Assembly: GCF_003614885.1 (NCBI RefSeq)
Contig: NZ_QZMS01000011.1
Span: 62,001-126,000, forward strand
Origin: Photobacterium salinisoli
GTDB lineage: Bacteria > Pseudomonadota > Gammaproteobacteria > Enterobacterales > Vibrionaceae
Direction: 5' to 3'
Length of the DNA: 64,000 nt
Program-made: the position numbers and the translations under genes
The notes under the pieces: generated by a model
The model's input: only the letters and a program-made list of their open reading frames with translations
Told to the model about the DNA's origin: nothing
The model's database searches: none
Part shown: positions 47,063 to 56,079 of the stretch, in pieces
Layout of the letters: every line of letters begins with the position of its first letter
How positions within the stretch are numbered: the stretch's first letter is position 1

Positions 47063-47251
47063 CCCTCCGTGTTTTGCTTTACGCTGAAAACTGCCTTTGC
47101 CTTTTCGGGCTTTTTCAACTCTGCTGCGGAAGACTTTACTGGTCACGACGGCTTTAAGCGCATTGTCCATGATTGTTCCGCGACCATGATCGGTTTCAAA
47201 ACCAGTATTTGTGGCCTGCTCAGTGTGCTTGCAGCACTTATTCTTTGCCAT
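47036..47251 (-). CDS. arfA: Alternative ribosome-rescue factor A
   Basis: Protein of 71 residues: GTIMDNALKAVVTSKVFRSR, VEKARKGKGSFQRKAKHGG and a tail GRESWPIAA. The known factor recruits RF2 to ribosomes stalled on messages lacking a stop codon when trans-translation fails. In this family a hairpin at the 3' end of the gene yields a truncated message, so the protein is made only when tmRNA fails; here the same design is visible. Confidence 0.9.
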   Translation of the reverse strand: MAKNKCCKHTEQATNTGFETDHGRGTIMDNALKAVVTSKVFRSRVEKARKGKGSFQRKAKHGGRESWPIAA

Positions 47252-47371
47252 GATATGCTCCTTGGTTAATCAGTAATTACCGGCAAATTTCAAGCGAAGT
47301 GTACGCCTGACAGTTAAAAATACAAGGGATTGCCAAGATAAATTTTAGACATCAGATTTCAAAAAAGCGCT

Positions 47372-48541
47372 TTAATTTCCTGATGTTGCCACTTCGGAAG
47401 CGGAAACACCGGGATCAATATACCGTTTGTATAAATCCAGGAATTCTAATACCACTTCTCTTGCCACATCTGTTTCGCAATTGGTCAAAAAAACCATACC
47501 TGTCTGAGTGGCCGGGTTAAAAACCATTTCTGTTCTTATCCCTTTAACCCAGCCGCCGTGATGAACAAAGCCGGTAATCCCCTGATAATCAAATGTCCGC
47601 CACCCTAATCCGTAATACACATTACTCAGCTTCGCCCGGTATCGATACTGATTCGCCCGTATCAGCGGCTTATGCAACAACCTAAGATTGTCTTCACTGA
47701 GTACCTCAGGATATTGACCAAACTGGGCCAGCATCCACTGTGCAAGATCCTGCGCGCTGGCATTAACGCCTGCCGCTGCCGGCACATCATAATAGTAAGG
47801 AGCAGGTTTAACGGCCGCATAACCTGACTTGGTTCTGACATGCGGAACAACCCTGTCATCGGCATTCAGAAAGCTCTTCAAGCCGAAGGTAGCAGTGTGC
47901 ATGTGAAGTGGAATAAAAATATGCTCTGCCACGAACTGGCTGTAATCCATGCCAGATGCCATAGAAATCATGTCAGCACTCAGGTTATAGACAATATTCT
48001 GGTATCCGTAACATTCACCGGGATCACAAACAAACTTTACTCTGTTTAATATTGAAAGAATCCGCTGATAGCTCACATCATTTTCAAGCAGATCAGAATA
48101 TGCCTGAGGCACCAAGCCTGTGGTATGCGACAAGACATTTCGCAGTGTGACTACTTTACCTAAATCGGGATCACTGAATGTGACATTTTCAAGATACGGG
48201 ACAACGTGGGTATCCCATTCAATCAGACCACGGTCAACTAACAGTGCCGTTGCCGCTGAAGCAAAGGTTTTAGAAATGGATGCCAGAGGAAACAAGGTCG
48301 CAGAATCAATCTTTTTATCACCTCCCACTTTAGTGACACCGTAACCACGCAATAAGCGGATCTCACCGTTCACGAGCACAGCCATTGACGCACCAGGGAT
48401 TGAACTTGTCACGGCTTGATTCACAAATTTATCCAGCGCAAAAACAATTTCATCGCCAGGGGCTGCACATGCACCCCGAATGCCTAAGATGAAAATACAG
48501 CACCATAACCAGGTTCGACAGCACACAACCCCACCTGACAC
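47372..48541 (-). CDS. Exported serine hydrolase, class C beta-lactamase/PBP4 fold
   Basis: Protein of 389 residues with a signal peptide (WCCIFILGIRGACA). The S-x-x-K motif is in LASISKTFASAATALLVDRG near residue 92, GYQNIVYNLSADM carries the Tyr-x-Asn type motif, and FVHHGGWVKGIRTEM replaces the K-T-G box with H-x-G. This fits beta-lactamase-related esterases or peptidases; antibiotic hydrolysis cannot be assumed. GTG 48541 has AGGGG upstream. Confidence 0.84.
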   Translation of the reverse strand: MSGGVVCCRTWLWCCIFILGIRGACAAPGDEIVFALDKFVNQAVTSSIPGASMAVLVNGEIRLLRGYGVTKVGGDKKIDSATLFPLASISKTFASAATALLVDRGLIEWDTHVVPYLENVTFSDPDLGKVVTLRNVLSHTTGLVPQAYSDLLENDVSYQRILSILNRVKFVCDPGECYGYQNIVYNLSADMISMASGMDYSQFVAEHIFIPLHMHTATFGLKSFLNADDRVVPHVRTKSGYAAVKPAPYYYDVPAAAGVNASAQDLAQWMLAQFGQYPEVLSEDNLRLLHKPLIRANQYRYRAKLSNVYYGLGWRTFDYQGITGFVHHGGWVKGIRTEMVFNPATQTGMVFLTNCETDVAREVVLEFLDLYKRYIDPGVSASEVATSGN

Positions 48542-48769
48542 CCTGTCCCCTGCACAAGCAGGTAATAGGGTAGGTATAATCTAAGAAGTTAAAAACAGGT
48601 ATCAATCGCACACTATTCACTTCTTTTTCCTGCGACAATCTATACTCACAGGTAGACGGAAGGGGGGGTGTTTGCCACCAGTCAGGATTGACTGTCATTG
48701 AGTGCTCTCAATCAACAACGACGACCATTAAGCCAGTTCAACCCTGGATGAATCTTCACATTACAACAG

Positions 48770-48785
48770 AGTGACACAGATCACA
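48770..48785. promoter_or_regulatory. Candidate CRP site
   Basis: AGTGACACAGATCACA fits TGTGA-N6-TCACA with one mismatch. It lies upstream of the small frame and the MaoC gene and could serve either direction. Confidence 0.45.
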
Positions 48786-48864
48786 CTTTAGTGTTAAAGT
48801 ATGATTTGACGCACACTTTACAGTGACGACATCAATTTGATTTATAATAATGAGAACTCATCCG

Positions 48865-48966
48865 ATGAGTTATTTGAGAGCAAGGGCACATTTTGATCCT
48901 GCTGCTGCTAAGCCAAGATTCAATATGCCGCCTCAACATACTAAGAAAAACGATAAAGGTTGGTAA
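48865..48966 (+). CDS. Possible small protein upstream of the MaoC gene
   Basis: A 33-codon frame, MSYLRARAHFDPAAAKPRFN onward, ends 2 bases before the MaoC start and contains the AAGG site of that gene. An in-frame ATG at 48850 would add five residues but touches a TATAAT box. The ribosome site is weak. It could be a leader or simply chance. Confidence 0.35.
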   Translation: MSYLRARAHFDPAAAKPRFNMPPQHTKKNDKGW

Positions 48967-48968
48967 GC

Positions 48969-49637
48969 ATGAAAGTGGTCGACTTTCTCAAACAGAAAAG
49001 TGAAATTTTGGCCAAACATCCATTTGAGCTGAAAGACTGGCTGTCGCCGTCAATTCGTGACTATTGGATTGAATTCCTTAACAAGGCTCACGTCACAGGT
49101 TGGGCTAAAGCTGAGAGTATTGTCTCGAATGGCGAATCTGTACAAAAAACGGCAGCTATCGAGATTCATCCTGAAGCCGCCAAACTAATGGAAGAATTGC
49201 TCGCTTCGCTGGGTGAAGAAATTCACGTTGGTAATTGGCTGACTGTCGATCAGGATCGCATTAACCGGTTTGCCGATGTCACGGACGATCATCAGTGGAT
49301 CCACACAGATCCGGAGCGCGCTGAGCAAGAGTCACCTTTTAAAACAACAATTGCGCATGGATTCCTTACGCTGTCGCTGCTCTCTGTGCTGACAGATAGT
49401 GTCGATCCCAACAACCAGAAATTTCCTACCGCAAAAATGACCGTTAATTACGGTTTAAACCAGGTACGCTTCCCCTATCCGGTTAAAGAAGGTAGTCGGG
49501 TGCGAGCCCGTACAAAAATCCAGTCTGTTACCCCTGTTAAACGTGGTCTGGAAATTGTGCAGGAAATTTCCGTAGAAATTGAAGGCTGCCGCCGTCCTGG
49601 CTGTGTAGCAGAATCCGTCGTTCGACTGTATTTCTGA
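48969..49637 (+). CDS. MaoC-like (R)-specific enoyl-CoA hydratase
   Basis: Protein of 222 residues with an N-terminal helical extension of about 75 residues and a hotdog-fold MaoC domain. Catalytic residues appear in FADVTDDHQWIHTDPERAEQ (D-x4-H) and TIAHGFLTLSLLS. It hydrates trans-2-enoyl-CoA to (R)-3-hydroxyacyl-CoA in the known family, linking beta-oxidation to polyester synthesis. AAGG precedes ATG 48969. Confidence 0.85.
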   Translation: MKVVDFLKQKSEILAKHPFELKDWLSPSIRDYWIEFLNKAHVTGWAKAESIVSNGESVQKTAAIEIHPEAAKLMEELLASLGEEIHVGNWLTVDQDRINRFADVTDDHQWIHTDPERAEQESPFKTTIAHGFLTLSLLSVLTDSVDPNNQKFPTAKMTVNYGLNQVRFPYPVKEGSRVRARTKIQSVTPVKRGLEIVQEISVEIEGCRRPGCVAESVVRLYF

Positions 49638-49653
49638 TCAATATCTTATGTTA

Positions 49654-49686
49654 TACCGCTCAAACCTTGACTCAGTTTGAGCGGTA
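49654..49686 (+). terminator. Hairpin after the MaoC gene
   Basis: TACCGCTCAAAC pairs with GTTTGAGCGGTA; only a weak T tract follows, so it may stabilise the 3' end rather than terminate. Confidence 0.55.
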
Positions 49687-49948
49687 AAGCTCAGTAATTA
49701 TTCCTTTCTTAGACAGCGCCAGACAGTAACAAGATCACCATACAGGTATTATCTCCCTTCTGTTATTTTCACATGCCTTTTTCGTATATTCCCTGAAAAT
49801 CAGGTGCTTTTTGTTGTTCAAGATCCCAACCTTAAACTCTATCAGTTTAATTCAGGTGCCATTTCCAGTTTGATGTTCGTCGGTTTGTTAGGCCATTCAC
49901 GTATGAGTGGCATCCCACATTGGGGACTGATTTTTAGGGAGAGTCACT

Positions 49949-50425
49949 ATGATTAAATCCAACCCATTTACTGAAACTGACAATGATCGCGCTGCTATCT
50001 GGGATATGCTGGTAACGCGTGATATCAAAGCTTATTGTGAGGCCGACTGGTCGCAGGTAGCAGAAGACTTCGTTGAAGATGAGTTTTATGCCATCAATGC
50101 CAATAAGTCAGATAATCCGGCTGCATGGACATTCGCTTTCTCCTCTCTGGCGGACTATCAGGAAGAGTGGCTGCGTCAGGCAAAGGTTGCACAAGAAACA
50201 GCATACAGTGAGCCATTAGAGCTGGCGGTTCATGCTGCTACCACCTTGAGTGAAATCACCATCGAGAATGGACGTGCAATTGCCCGTAAACAATTTTGCG
50301 GCAGCATCCAACGTGCAGATGGTGGTACCGATGAACTGCTATGGCAGTCACTCTACTACCTGAAACACACAGATGCAGGCTGGAAAATCTGTGGCTTTAC
50401 CGGTTATTTACCCTATTCCGCATAA
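49949..50425 (+). CDS. SnoaL/NTF2-like hypothetical protein
   Basis: Protein of 158 residues. The beta-rich C-terminus (AIARKQFCGSIQRADGG, LLWQSLYYLKHTDAGWKICG) and helical N-terminus suggest the NTF2-like fold. No catalytic residues can be assigned. AGGGAGAG precedes ATG 49949. Monocistronic. Confidence 0.7.
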   Translation: MIKSNPFTETDNDRAAIWDMLVTRDIKAYCEADWSQVAEDFVEDEFYAINANKSDNPAAWTFAFSSLADYQEEWLRQAKVAQETAYSEPLELAVHAATTLSEITIENGRAIARKQFCGSIQRADGGTDELLWQSLYYLKHTDAGWKICGFTGYLPYSA

Positions 50426-50444
50426 ATTCTCCGCCAGTGCTATA

Positions 50445-50468
50445 GCTGCCCGCCGTGAAGCGGGTAGC
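50445..50468. terminator. Hairpin between convergent genes
   Basis: GCTGCCCGC pairs with GCGGGTAGC across a 6-base loop, placed between the NTF2-like gene and the membrane protein gene. Confidence 0.6.
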
Positions 50469-50471
50469 TTC

Positions 50472-50819
50472 TCAATGAAATACCGATAATAAAATGCAGG
50501 CGAATAAAGGAAATAGACCCGATAAAAAGAAGGTGAAACCAAAATGGTAATTTGCTTGTATTTCTCTTTGCCTGTCTGCTTCTATCTCATGATCCGACAC
50601 CATAGATACGGCTTTGATGACAGCTCGGTCATCATCAAATGATTGACTCTCTTTGCCGCCATTCCAGACAATGCCGGCCATCGCCCATTGCAATGCAAAC
50701 ATATAAAACAGCACATCACCGCTCACACTGAATGGCTGCTCGAAAAATTTATGGCCAACCCATACGGCACCAGCGGCCAGTATATTACTCAGCAATACGT
50801 ATTTCAGAAAATTCAGCAT
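50472..50819 (-). CDS. Small membrane protein of unknown function
   Basis: Protein of 115 residues with three hydrophobic segments ([54 protein letters not shown]). Family not recognised. ATG 50819 is preferred; ATG/GTG starts further out lack a ribosome site. Confidence 0.6.
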   Translation of the reverse strand: MLNFLKYVLLSNILAAGAVWVGHKFFEQPFSVSGDVLFYMFALQWAMAGIVWNGGKESQSFDDDRAVIKAVSMVSDHEIEADRQREIQANYHFGFTFFLSGLFPLFACILLSVFH

Positions 50820-50957
50820 CTTCTCGTTAAATGATTCAACATGAAAAAACGGTTTTATTCGTTGCGAGCCCACTTTAAAGCCTTTGTATTATTATGCAAG
50901 TGCACTCATTAGTTTGCTTATTTGAGTTGTAATGAATGTCAGATGCTCAGCAACAAA

Positions 50958-50990
50958 AAACGACGCAAGGCGCCGTTTTTATCTCTGCTT
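50958..50990 (-). terminator. Terminator of the TonB2-type operon
   Basis: On the minus strand AAAACGGCGC pairs imperfectly with GCGTCGTTTT, followed by a T run, 14 bases past the last gene. Confidence 0.7.
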
Positions 50991-51003
50991 GCATTTCTTG
51001 AAC

Positions 51004-52164
51004 TTAACTTTCCATATCACGCAATTGATTCAGATACTTAATCCAGCTTTGTGAAGCCTTTGTCGATTGTAAATTATCCGCTTTCTTTGCATGTACAATG
51101 GCCTGTTCAAGATTTTTTAATTTGTAATAGGCGCGTACTTTAGCCAGCTCAATATCCGCTTGCTTGCCTTTTATCTCTAGTTTATCCAGTTCATTCAGCG
51201 CAAGTTGATAATAGCCTTCCTGTAGCAAGAGCGTAGAAAGCTGCCAGCGATACTGAGTATCTAACTTAACGGCTTTACGCCACGTTTCTATCGCCTGATC
51301 CCATTCTTTTGCCATTTGCCAGTAAGTCGCCTGAGAAATCAATAAATCAAGATTACTGTCACTGTTTTCCAGTGATGCAAAAACTCGAGCTGCTTTTTCA
51401 GGAATTCCTTCCTGGGCGTATAGTTGGCCCAGGGTTTTCAGATCCTGCTGAGATAAGGCAACGCCCTGCCGCTTTGCCAGCGCTAACGTTTCAATCGCTT
51501 GTTTTCTTTTCTCCAACCGCATTTCGATGCCCGCCAACTGTCGCCACCACATGACTTTTTGCGGTTCCAGCGTAATCAGGCTGCTCAAGGTTGGAAGCGC
51601 TGACTTATACTGCTGCAGCTGTAACTGAGCACCAAGCTTGAGTGATAACGGCTGCACTTCTTTTTGTTTGTGAACACGCTCATAGTGCTGAATAGCTGAC
51701 AGCACAGAGCGCCATTCTTCAAGCTGATAATTAGCCTGGGCAATTCTCAGCCAGAGCTCATCGGCTTTATCAGTTGCCGGAATCGATTTACTGAGTTGAT
51801 AGTAATAGCTAAGTGCTTTTTGATATTGCGCCTGGGATAGCAATATATCGGCCAGCATACGTTGTGTGGATCTCAGGTATTCATCATCAAGCTGCCCGCT
51901 CTCAATGGCTTGCGTTAACCGTTGAATCGATAACGAAGGCTTGCCGTCCTGCCAGTAATAGACTCCCAGCATGCGGTTAACAAACGCTTTATCATACGCG
52001 CGGGAAATATCCATCTCCCTGAGCAAAACAATAGCTGCGCTTACCTTGTCTTCCAGCTGAAGTTTCTGTGCCTGCTGCACTTTCCCGGCCGTGTACTGAG
52101 ACAACTGCGCCGACAGCGCGATAGGCGCAAACAAGATCGCCATTATAAAAGCTAATTTTTTCAT
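51004..52164 (-). CDS. TPR-repeat protein of the TonB2-type operon
   Basis: Exported protein of 386 residues: signal peptide LAFIMAILFAPIALSAQ, then about eight helix-turn-helix TPR-like repeats (LNELDKLEIKGKQADIELAK, LRSTQRMLADILLSQAQYQK). Its role with the TonB complex is not established; a scaffolding function is likely. ATG 52164 overlaps the tonB stop (TGATG). Confidence 0.85.
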   Translation of the reverse strand: MKKLAFIMAILFAPIALSAQLSQYTAGKVQQAQKLQLEDKVSAAIVLLREMDISRAYDKAFVNRMLGVYYWQDGKPSLSIQRLTQAIESGQLDDEYLRSTQRMLADILLSQAQYQKALSYYYQLSKSIPATDKADELWLRIAQANYQLEEWRSVLSAIQHYERVHKQKEVQPLSLKLGAQLQLQQYKSALPTLSSLITLEPQKVMWWRQLAGIEMRLEKRKQAIETLALAKRQGVALSQQDLKTLGQLYAQEGIPEKAARVFASLENSDSNLDLLISQATYWQMAKEWDQAIETWRKAVKLDTQYRWQLSTLLLQEGYYQLALNELDKLEIKGKQADIELAKVRAYYKLKNLEQAIVHAKKADNLQSTKASQSWIKYLNQLRDMES

Positions 52165-52784
52165 CACTTACTCAGATTAAATTCCACTTTTACTTGCTGA
52201 CCATACTGGGATAGCGCTTTACCGCCTTCAATCTTTGGTTGGTATTTCCAATTCTTTAAAGCGCGGATGGCTTCACGGTCAAAGACACGATTTGGCTGAG
52301 CATCAACTATTTTGATATCGGTTGGCCTGCCCTGCGGATCGATCGTAAATGACAACACCACATACCCTTCAATATTTCTTTTCAGGGCCCGAGCTGGGTA
52401 TTTGGGCTCAACGCGATAGAGTGGCATGGCCTGCTGATCCCTTCCCACATCTGAAACGGTCGGTAAACTGATAGCCAAACCTTTCACTGAAGCATCCATG
52501 GCAATTGACGGCATTGTTGGCGACACCAAGGGAGTCACGGCACTTGCCTGAGTGCTTTGGGGCATAGCCTGTGGTGGCGGCTCAGGTGTTTCCGGTTTTT
52601 CTGGCACCGTCCGCTGCCGGCGCTGCGCTTCCTGTTCTTGTTCAACCATCACCATATTAAACGCAAGCGATTCTTTTGCTTCCGGCAGTTGACGATTTCC
52701 GTCATCAACCATCCAGGCCATAAAAGTAAACAAGCCCCCCGTAATCAACACTGCTAACGGAGCGGCTAATAGGAGCCTGAGCAT
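52164..52784 (-). CDS. tonB2: TonB-type energy transducer
   Basis: Protein of 206 residues with an N-terminal membrane anchor (LAVLITGGLFTFMAWMV), a Pro-rich segment (PEKPETPEPPPQAMPQS) and the C-terminal TonB domain (VEPKYPARALKRNIEGYVVL, FDREAIRALKNWKYQPK). It spans the periplasm to drive outer-membrane receptors. Shorter than TonB1, as TonB2 usually is. One-base overlap with exbD. Confidence 0.92.
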   Translation of the reverse strand: MLRLLLAAPLAVLITGGLFTFMAWMVDDGNRQLPEAKESLAFNMVMVEQEQEAQRRQRTVPEKPETPEPPPQAMPQSTQASAVTPLVSPTMPSIAMDASVKGLAISLPTVSDVGRDQQAMPLYRVEPKYPARALKRNIEGYVVLSFTIDPQGRPTDIKIVDAQPNRVFDREAIRALKNWKYQPKIEGGKALSQYGQQVKVEFNLSK

Positions 52785-53188
52785 CAGCGTTTCTCCGCCG
52801 CCAAGGCAATGTTTTTGACTCCGGCGCCTTTGGCCGCATCCATGACCTTTACCACAGTGCCGCTATATGCGTGCTCATCAGCCTGAATAACCAAAGACGC
52901 ATCCGGTTGATCAAGCAGCAAGGTTTCCAATGTCGCCTGGACGCGTTCAACATCCACTACCCGTTTATCGATATAGACGTCATTTGCCGAGGTGATCGCA
53001 ACAAAAATGCCGGCATCTTTCTGACTGACCACGTTGCTGGCTTGCGGACGATTCACTTCAACGCCGGCCTCACGTACGAAAGAGCTGGTCACGATGAAAA
53101 AAATCAACATGATAAACACGATATCCAGCATAGAAGTCAGATCAATCTGAGCTTCTTCACGTGCGACAGATGGGCGACTTAACCTCAT
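52784..53188 (-). CDS. exbD2: ExbD-type biopolymer transport protein
   Basis: Protein of 134 residues: one N-terminal membrane helix with the key Asp (IDLTSMLDIVFIMLIFFIVT) and a periplasmic domain ending VKVMDAAKGAGVKNIALAAE. Forms the proton-driven motor with ExbB. Overlaps exbB by 4 bases. Confidence 0.94.
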   Translation of the reverse strand: MRLSRPSVAREEAQIDLTSMLDIVFIMLIFFIVTSSFVREAGVEVNRPQASNVVSQKDAGIFVAITSANDVYIDKRVVDVERVQATLETLLLDQPDASLVIQADEHAYSGTVVKVMDAAKGAGVKNIALAAEKR

Positions 53189-53733
53189 CGTTGACTCCTC
53201 ATCAATTTTTCTAGTTTTTGCTCACGCATCTTGCACGCTTTTGCAAGACGAGCATGAATAAACATGCCTGCCAGTGCGGCAACCATACCCGCCATTGTTG
53301 GCAAGGTAGCAAGTGAGATACCCGAGGCCATCAGTTTTGGCTGGCTGCTGCCTTGATTGGCCATGACATCAAATACAGAGATCATACCGGTCACAGTTCC
53401 CAGCAGCCCCAGCATAGGGCATATAGCCACCAGGACTTTAATCACATTCAGATTCTGGGATAAGGCAAGCTGTGCTTCACTGAGCCAACCCGCGCGTATG
53501 GCATGCGCATACCAGGACGTTTGATCTTCTCTGGCGTACCACATAGCCAGCCACTGCTGTTTTTGCTTGGGGTAGGTAAACGTCAGATACAGCAAACGCT
53601 CAGTGACCAGCAACCAGGAGAACAGCACTACACCGGCCAGCCACCAGAGTATTTGCCCTCCCTGTTGCATGAACTGCTGCAGGGAGATCCACCAGGTTTC
53701 GGCAAATTCGCTACTGAACAGTGTCACATCCAT
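53185..53733 (-). CDS. exbB2: ExbB-type proton channel protein
   Basis: Protein of 182 residues with three membrane segments and the MotA/TolQ/ExbB signature VLVAICPMLGLLGTVTGMIS and MASGISLATLPTMAGMVAAL. One-base overlap with the ttpC stop. Confidence 0.94.
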   Translation of the reverse strand: MDVTLFSSEFAETWWISLQQFMQQGGQILWWLAGVVLFSWLLVTERLLYLTFTYPKQKQQWLAMWYAREDQTSWYAHAIRAGWLSEAQLALSQNLNVIKVLVAICPMLGLLGTVTGMISVFDVMANQGSSQPKLMASGISLATLPTMAGMVAALAGMFIHARLAKACKMREQKLEKLMRSQR

Positions 53734-55064
53734 TACGCAGTGCTTCCTGTTTTTTCTGCTTCAGCAGCGACAAGACTGATTCCCTGCTTCTCAAGAATGC
53801 TACGGATTGCATCTGCCTGCGCGCTCAGCAGGTTATGTGCAAGAAGCAGAGGCATGGCTGATATCAGACCCAATACGGTTGTCACCAGTGCCATGGAGAT
53901 CCCTCCCGCCATCACTTTAGGATCGCCATTACCGAACTGAGTAATCACCTGGAAGGTTTCAATCATACCGGTTACGGTTCCGAGCAGGCCCAGCATAGGT
54001 GCCAGCGCCGCGAGAAGTTTCAGCATAGATAAACCACGTTCCAGCCCCTGCTGTTCATCGACAATGGTTTCCAGCAGCCGTAGTTCCAACGCTTCAACAG
54101 AACGTTTTTGATCGGTGTCGTAAACCTTCAGAACACGACCAAGTGGATTGTTGCCCGGGTTTTCCGGTTTCTTAAGCTGGGCATTAATTTGTTGGCGGAT
54201 CCAGATCAATTTGCAACCGCGGTACAAAGCGATGATGCCGCCGATCGCCAGCAGTCCAAGAATAATTTTACCCACAACCCCACCTTGGGACAGGCGTTCT
54301 GTCAGAGAAGGGGTATGTGCCAGTTGCTCAAGCATTTTGCCGCGCGACGGGTCAACAACAGCCATTTGAAGGCCCGTTTGCTGCGATGCTATCTGACTGG
54401 CTACCGGACCATTCTCAGGCTGCTTTAAATACGGTGTCGCCACTTGGCGAATGCCATTCCAGGCCAGATAGCCCTGTTCACCTATCAAGCCAATGCTGCC
54501 AAGACGGTAAGCATCCACAGTGGATTGGTAGCCTTCCCCGTTAATATAAGAGACAGACACTTTGCGCATTTCTGAGCTGGCCGTGATTTGCTCGTTCATA
54601 CCTTGCCACAGCCCGTTCAGCTGCTTAAGTGAAGGCAATGCCTTAGCATCAACGATATCGTTCACAACAGCAGCATACTGATGGCGATCGGCACCAGTGA
54701 CTGATGTTTCCAGCTCCGCCTGCAAGTCTTTGGCTGTCTGGCGCACCACGCCAAACAATTCGCCCAGACTACCAGACTCAAGCCTCAATTCTTCTTCCAG
54801 CTGGGCCAGTGATTTTTCATTTTGACTAAAAGTGCTGCTCAGGTTATCGATCTGTGTATTCAGCAATTTACGCTTGGCCAACAGCGCTTCTTTTTGAGCA
54901 CGTATCTCTGCTTCTGTCTGCTTAAACCCAGCTTCGCGGGCTTGATTGTGGGCTTGCTCGGATTTTTGTTCCTGTCGGGTCTTTTCAACCAGGCCATCAA
55001 CAGCCAGCACAGAAGTCGGCACCGAGACCAGGGTAAGAGCGAGTGCTAACGTTTTAAGTTTCAT
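53733..55064 (-). CDS. ttpC: TtpC-like large MotA/TolQ/ExbB protein
   Basis: Protein of 443 residues: signal peptide (LALALTLVSVPTSVLA), a periplasmic coiled coil (residues about 25-110, EAEIRAQKEALLAKRKLLNT), a membrane segment near 265-285 and a C-terminal ExbB-like module (LAALAPMLGLLGTVTGMIET). In Vibrio TtpC is required for TonB2 function. Overlaps exbB2 by one base. Confidence 0.93.
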   Translation of the reverse strand: MKLKTLALALTLVSVPTSVLAVDGLVEKTRQEQKSEQAHNQAREAGFKQTEAEIRAQKEALLAKRKLLNTQIDNLSSTFSQNEKSLAQLEEELRLESGSLGELFGVVRQTAKDLQAELETSVTGADRHQYAAVVNDIVDAKALPSLKQLNGLWQGMNEQITASSEMRKVSVSYINGEGYQSTVDAYRLGSIGLIGEQGYLAWNGIRQVATPYLKQPENGPVASQIASQQTGLQMAVVDPSRGKMLEQLAHTPSLTERLSQGGVVGKIILGLLAIGGIIALYRGCKLIWIRQQINAQLKKPENPGNNPLGRVLKVYDTDQKRSVEALELRLLETIVDEQQGLERGLSMLKLLAALAPMLGLLGTVTGMIETFQVITQFGNGDPKVMAGGISMALVTTVLGLISAMPLLLAHNLLSAQADAIRSILEKQGISLVAAEAEKTGSTA

Positions 55065-55065
55065 C

Positions 55066-55830
55066 TCAGTTAGCCTCCAGATTCACAGAAACAGGAAGAG
55101 AAATCAGTCCGGGAGCGATTTGTTTCGAGGCCATTGCAAAGGCTTTATCCAGCTCAGCGCCAGCCTGAGGCTCCAATGACTGCCATTGATGAGCACCGTC
55201 ATCCCAGGCCCAGTAGCGCTGACCGTCGAGGCTTCGCGCCACGAAAGACACACGTCCGAGATACAGCAGATCAGCCTCAATATTGTCTGTGTCACTCAAG
55301 GCCAATTTACCCTGATAGACACCCAGCTTGGTGCCATAGTCCATTTCAATCTGGTAAGCCTCCAGAATACGGCGATACTTTTCGGCATCACTGATATCGG
55401 CCTGAGCCATCATGAACTCCAGTTTGGCAATCCGTGCCAGCCGTTGATCACGTTTGATTGGTTTGTCATCTTCTACCACAGTTTTCAGGCCAGCTATCAT
55501 CTTATACATCAGTGGCACGACACCCTGGCGCGTTTCCTGGATGCCTGAAATCTGTTCACTTAAACTGCTTTTTTCTGATTCCTGGCTATCAACCAGACGA
55601 GTCAGGTGATCCCGATACACAATGAGGTTTTTCACTTCTTCCTGAAGGGCTTCAATTTCAGCCTTCATTGAAAGCGTTGCATCTGCGCTTTTATCGATCT
55701 TCTTCTGGCTTTGTTCAGCAGACTGATTGATTTTGCTCTCAATATTGCGGGCCGTATCAAGTGTATTGGCCCCTGCATTTATGCTCAGACCGAGTGCGAT
55801 CACGGTCAGACTGGATTTCATCATGTTCAT
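55066..55830 (-). CDS. DUF3450 periplasmic coiled-coil protein
   Basis: Protein of 254 residues with a signal peptide (SLTVIALGLSINAGA), a coiled coil at about residues 30-95 (SMKAEIEALQEEVKNLIVYR) and a C-terminal domain containing LLYLGRVSFVARSLDGQRYW. This family regularly heads TonB2-type operons; its exact role is not known. First gene of the operon. Confidence 0.88.
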   Translation of the reverse strand: MNMMKSSLTVIALGLSINAGANTLDTARNIESKINQSAEQSQKKIDKSADATLSMKAEIEALQEEVKNLIVYRDHLTRLVDSQESEKSSLSEQISGIQETRQGVVPLMYKMIAGLKTVVEDDKPIKRDQRLARIAKLEFMMAQADISDAEKYRRILEAYQIEMDYGTKLGVYQGKLALSDTDNIEADLLYLGRVSFVARSLDGQRYWAWDDGAHQWQSLEPQAGAELDKAFAMASKQIAPGLISLPVSVNLEAN

Positions 55831-55899
55831 CTTGGAGCCGTTACCTTAAGCATCCTGTTCAAAAGCCAGCCATTGCGCTAACTTCCCATAACTAGTCAA

Positions 55900-55918
55900 T
55901 TACTCATTAAGTGAGTAA
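55900..55918. promoter_or_regulatory. Inverted repeat upstream of the TonB2-type operon
   Basis: TTACTCATTAAGTGAGTAA is a perfect 7-bp inverted repeat 70 bases upstream of the DUF3450 gene. It does not resemble a Fur box; the binder is unknown. Confidence 0.35.
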
Positions 55919-56079
55919 CTGGTCACACATCTTAATTGAAAACAAATCTCATTTAAACTATAAAATCCGGAAATTTTGCTTCCGCCAATCCCATAGAAGC
56001 ACGGTTCCGAGCAGTCCGAATCACGCATGAAGAACAATCCGAATGCAAGACAGTGACCTGACGAAACGGGGAAGATATA

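Noticed and set aside
46952-47269. Plus-strand open frame of 105 codons
   Set aside because: It is antisense to arfA, which matches a known family over its full length.
55831-56079. Fur box upstream of the TonB2-type operon
   Set aside because: No convincing 19-bp Fur-like palindrome was found; only the inverted repeat at 55900-55918 stands out.
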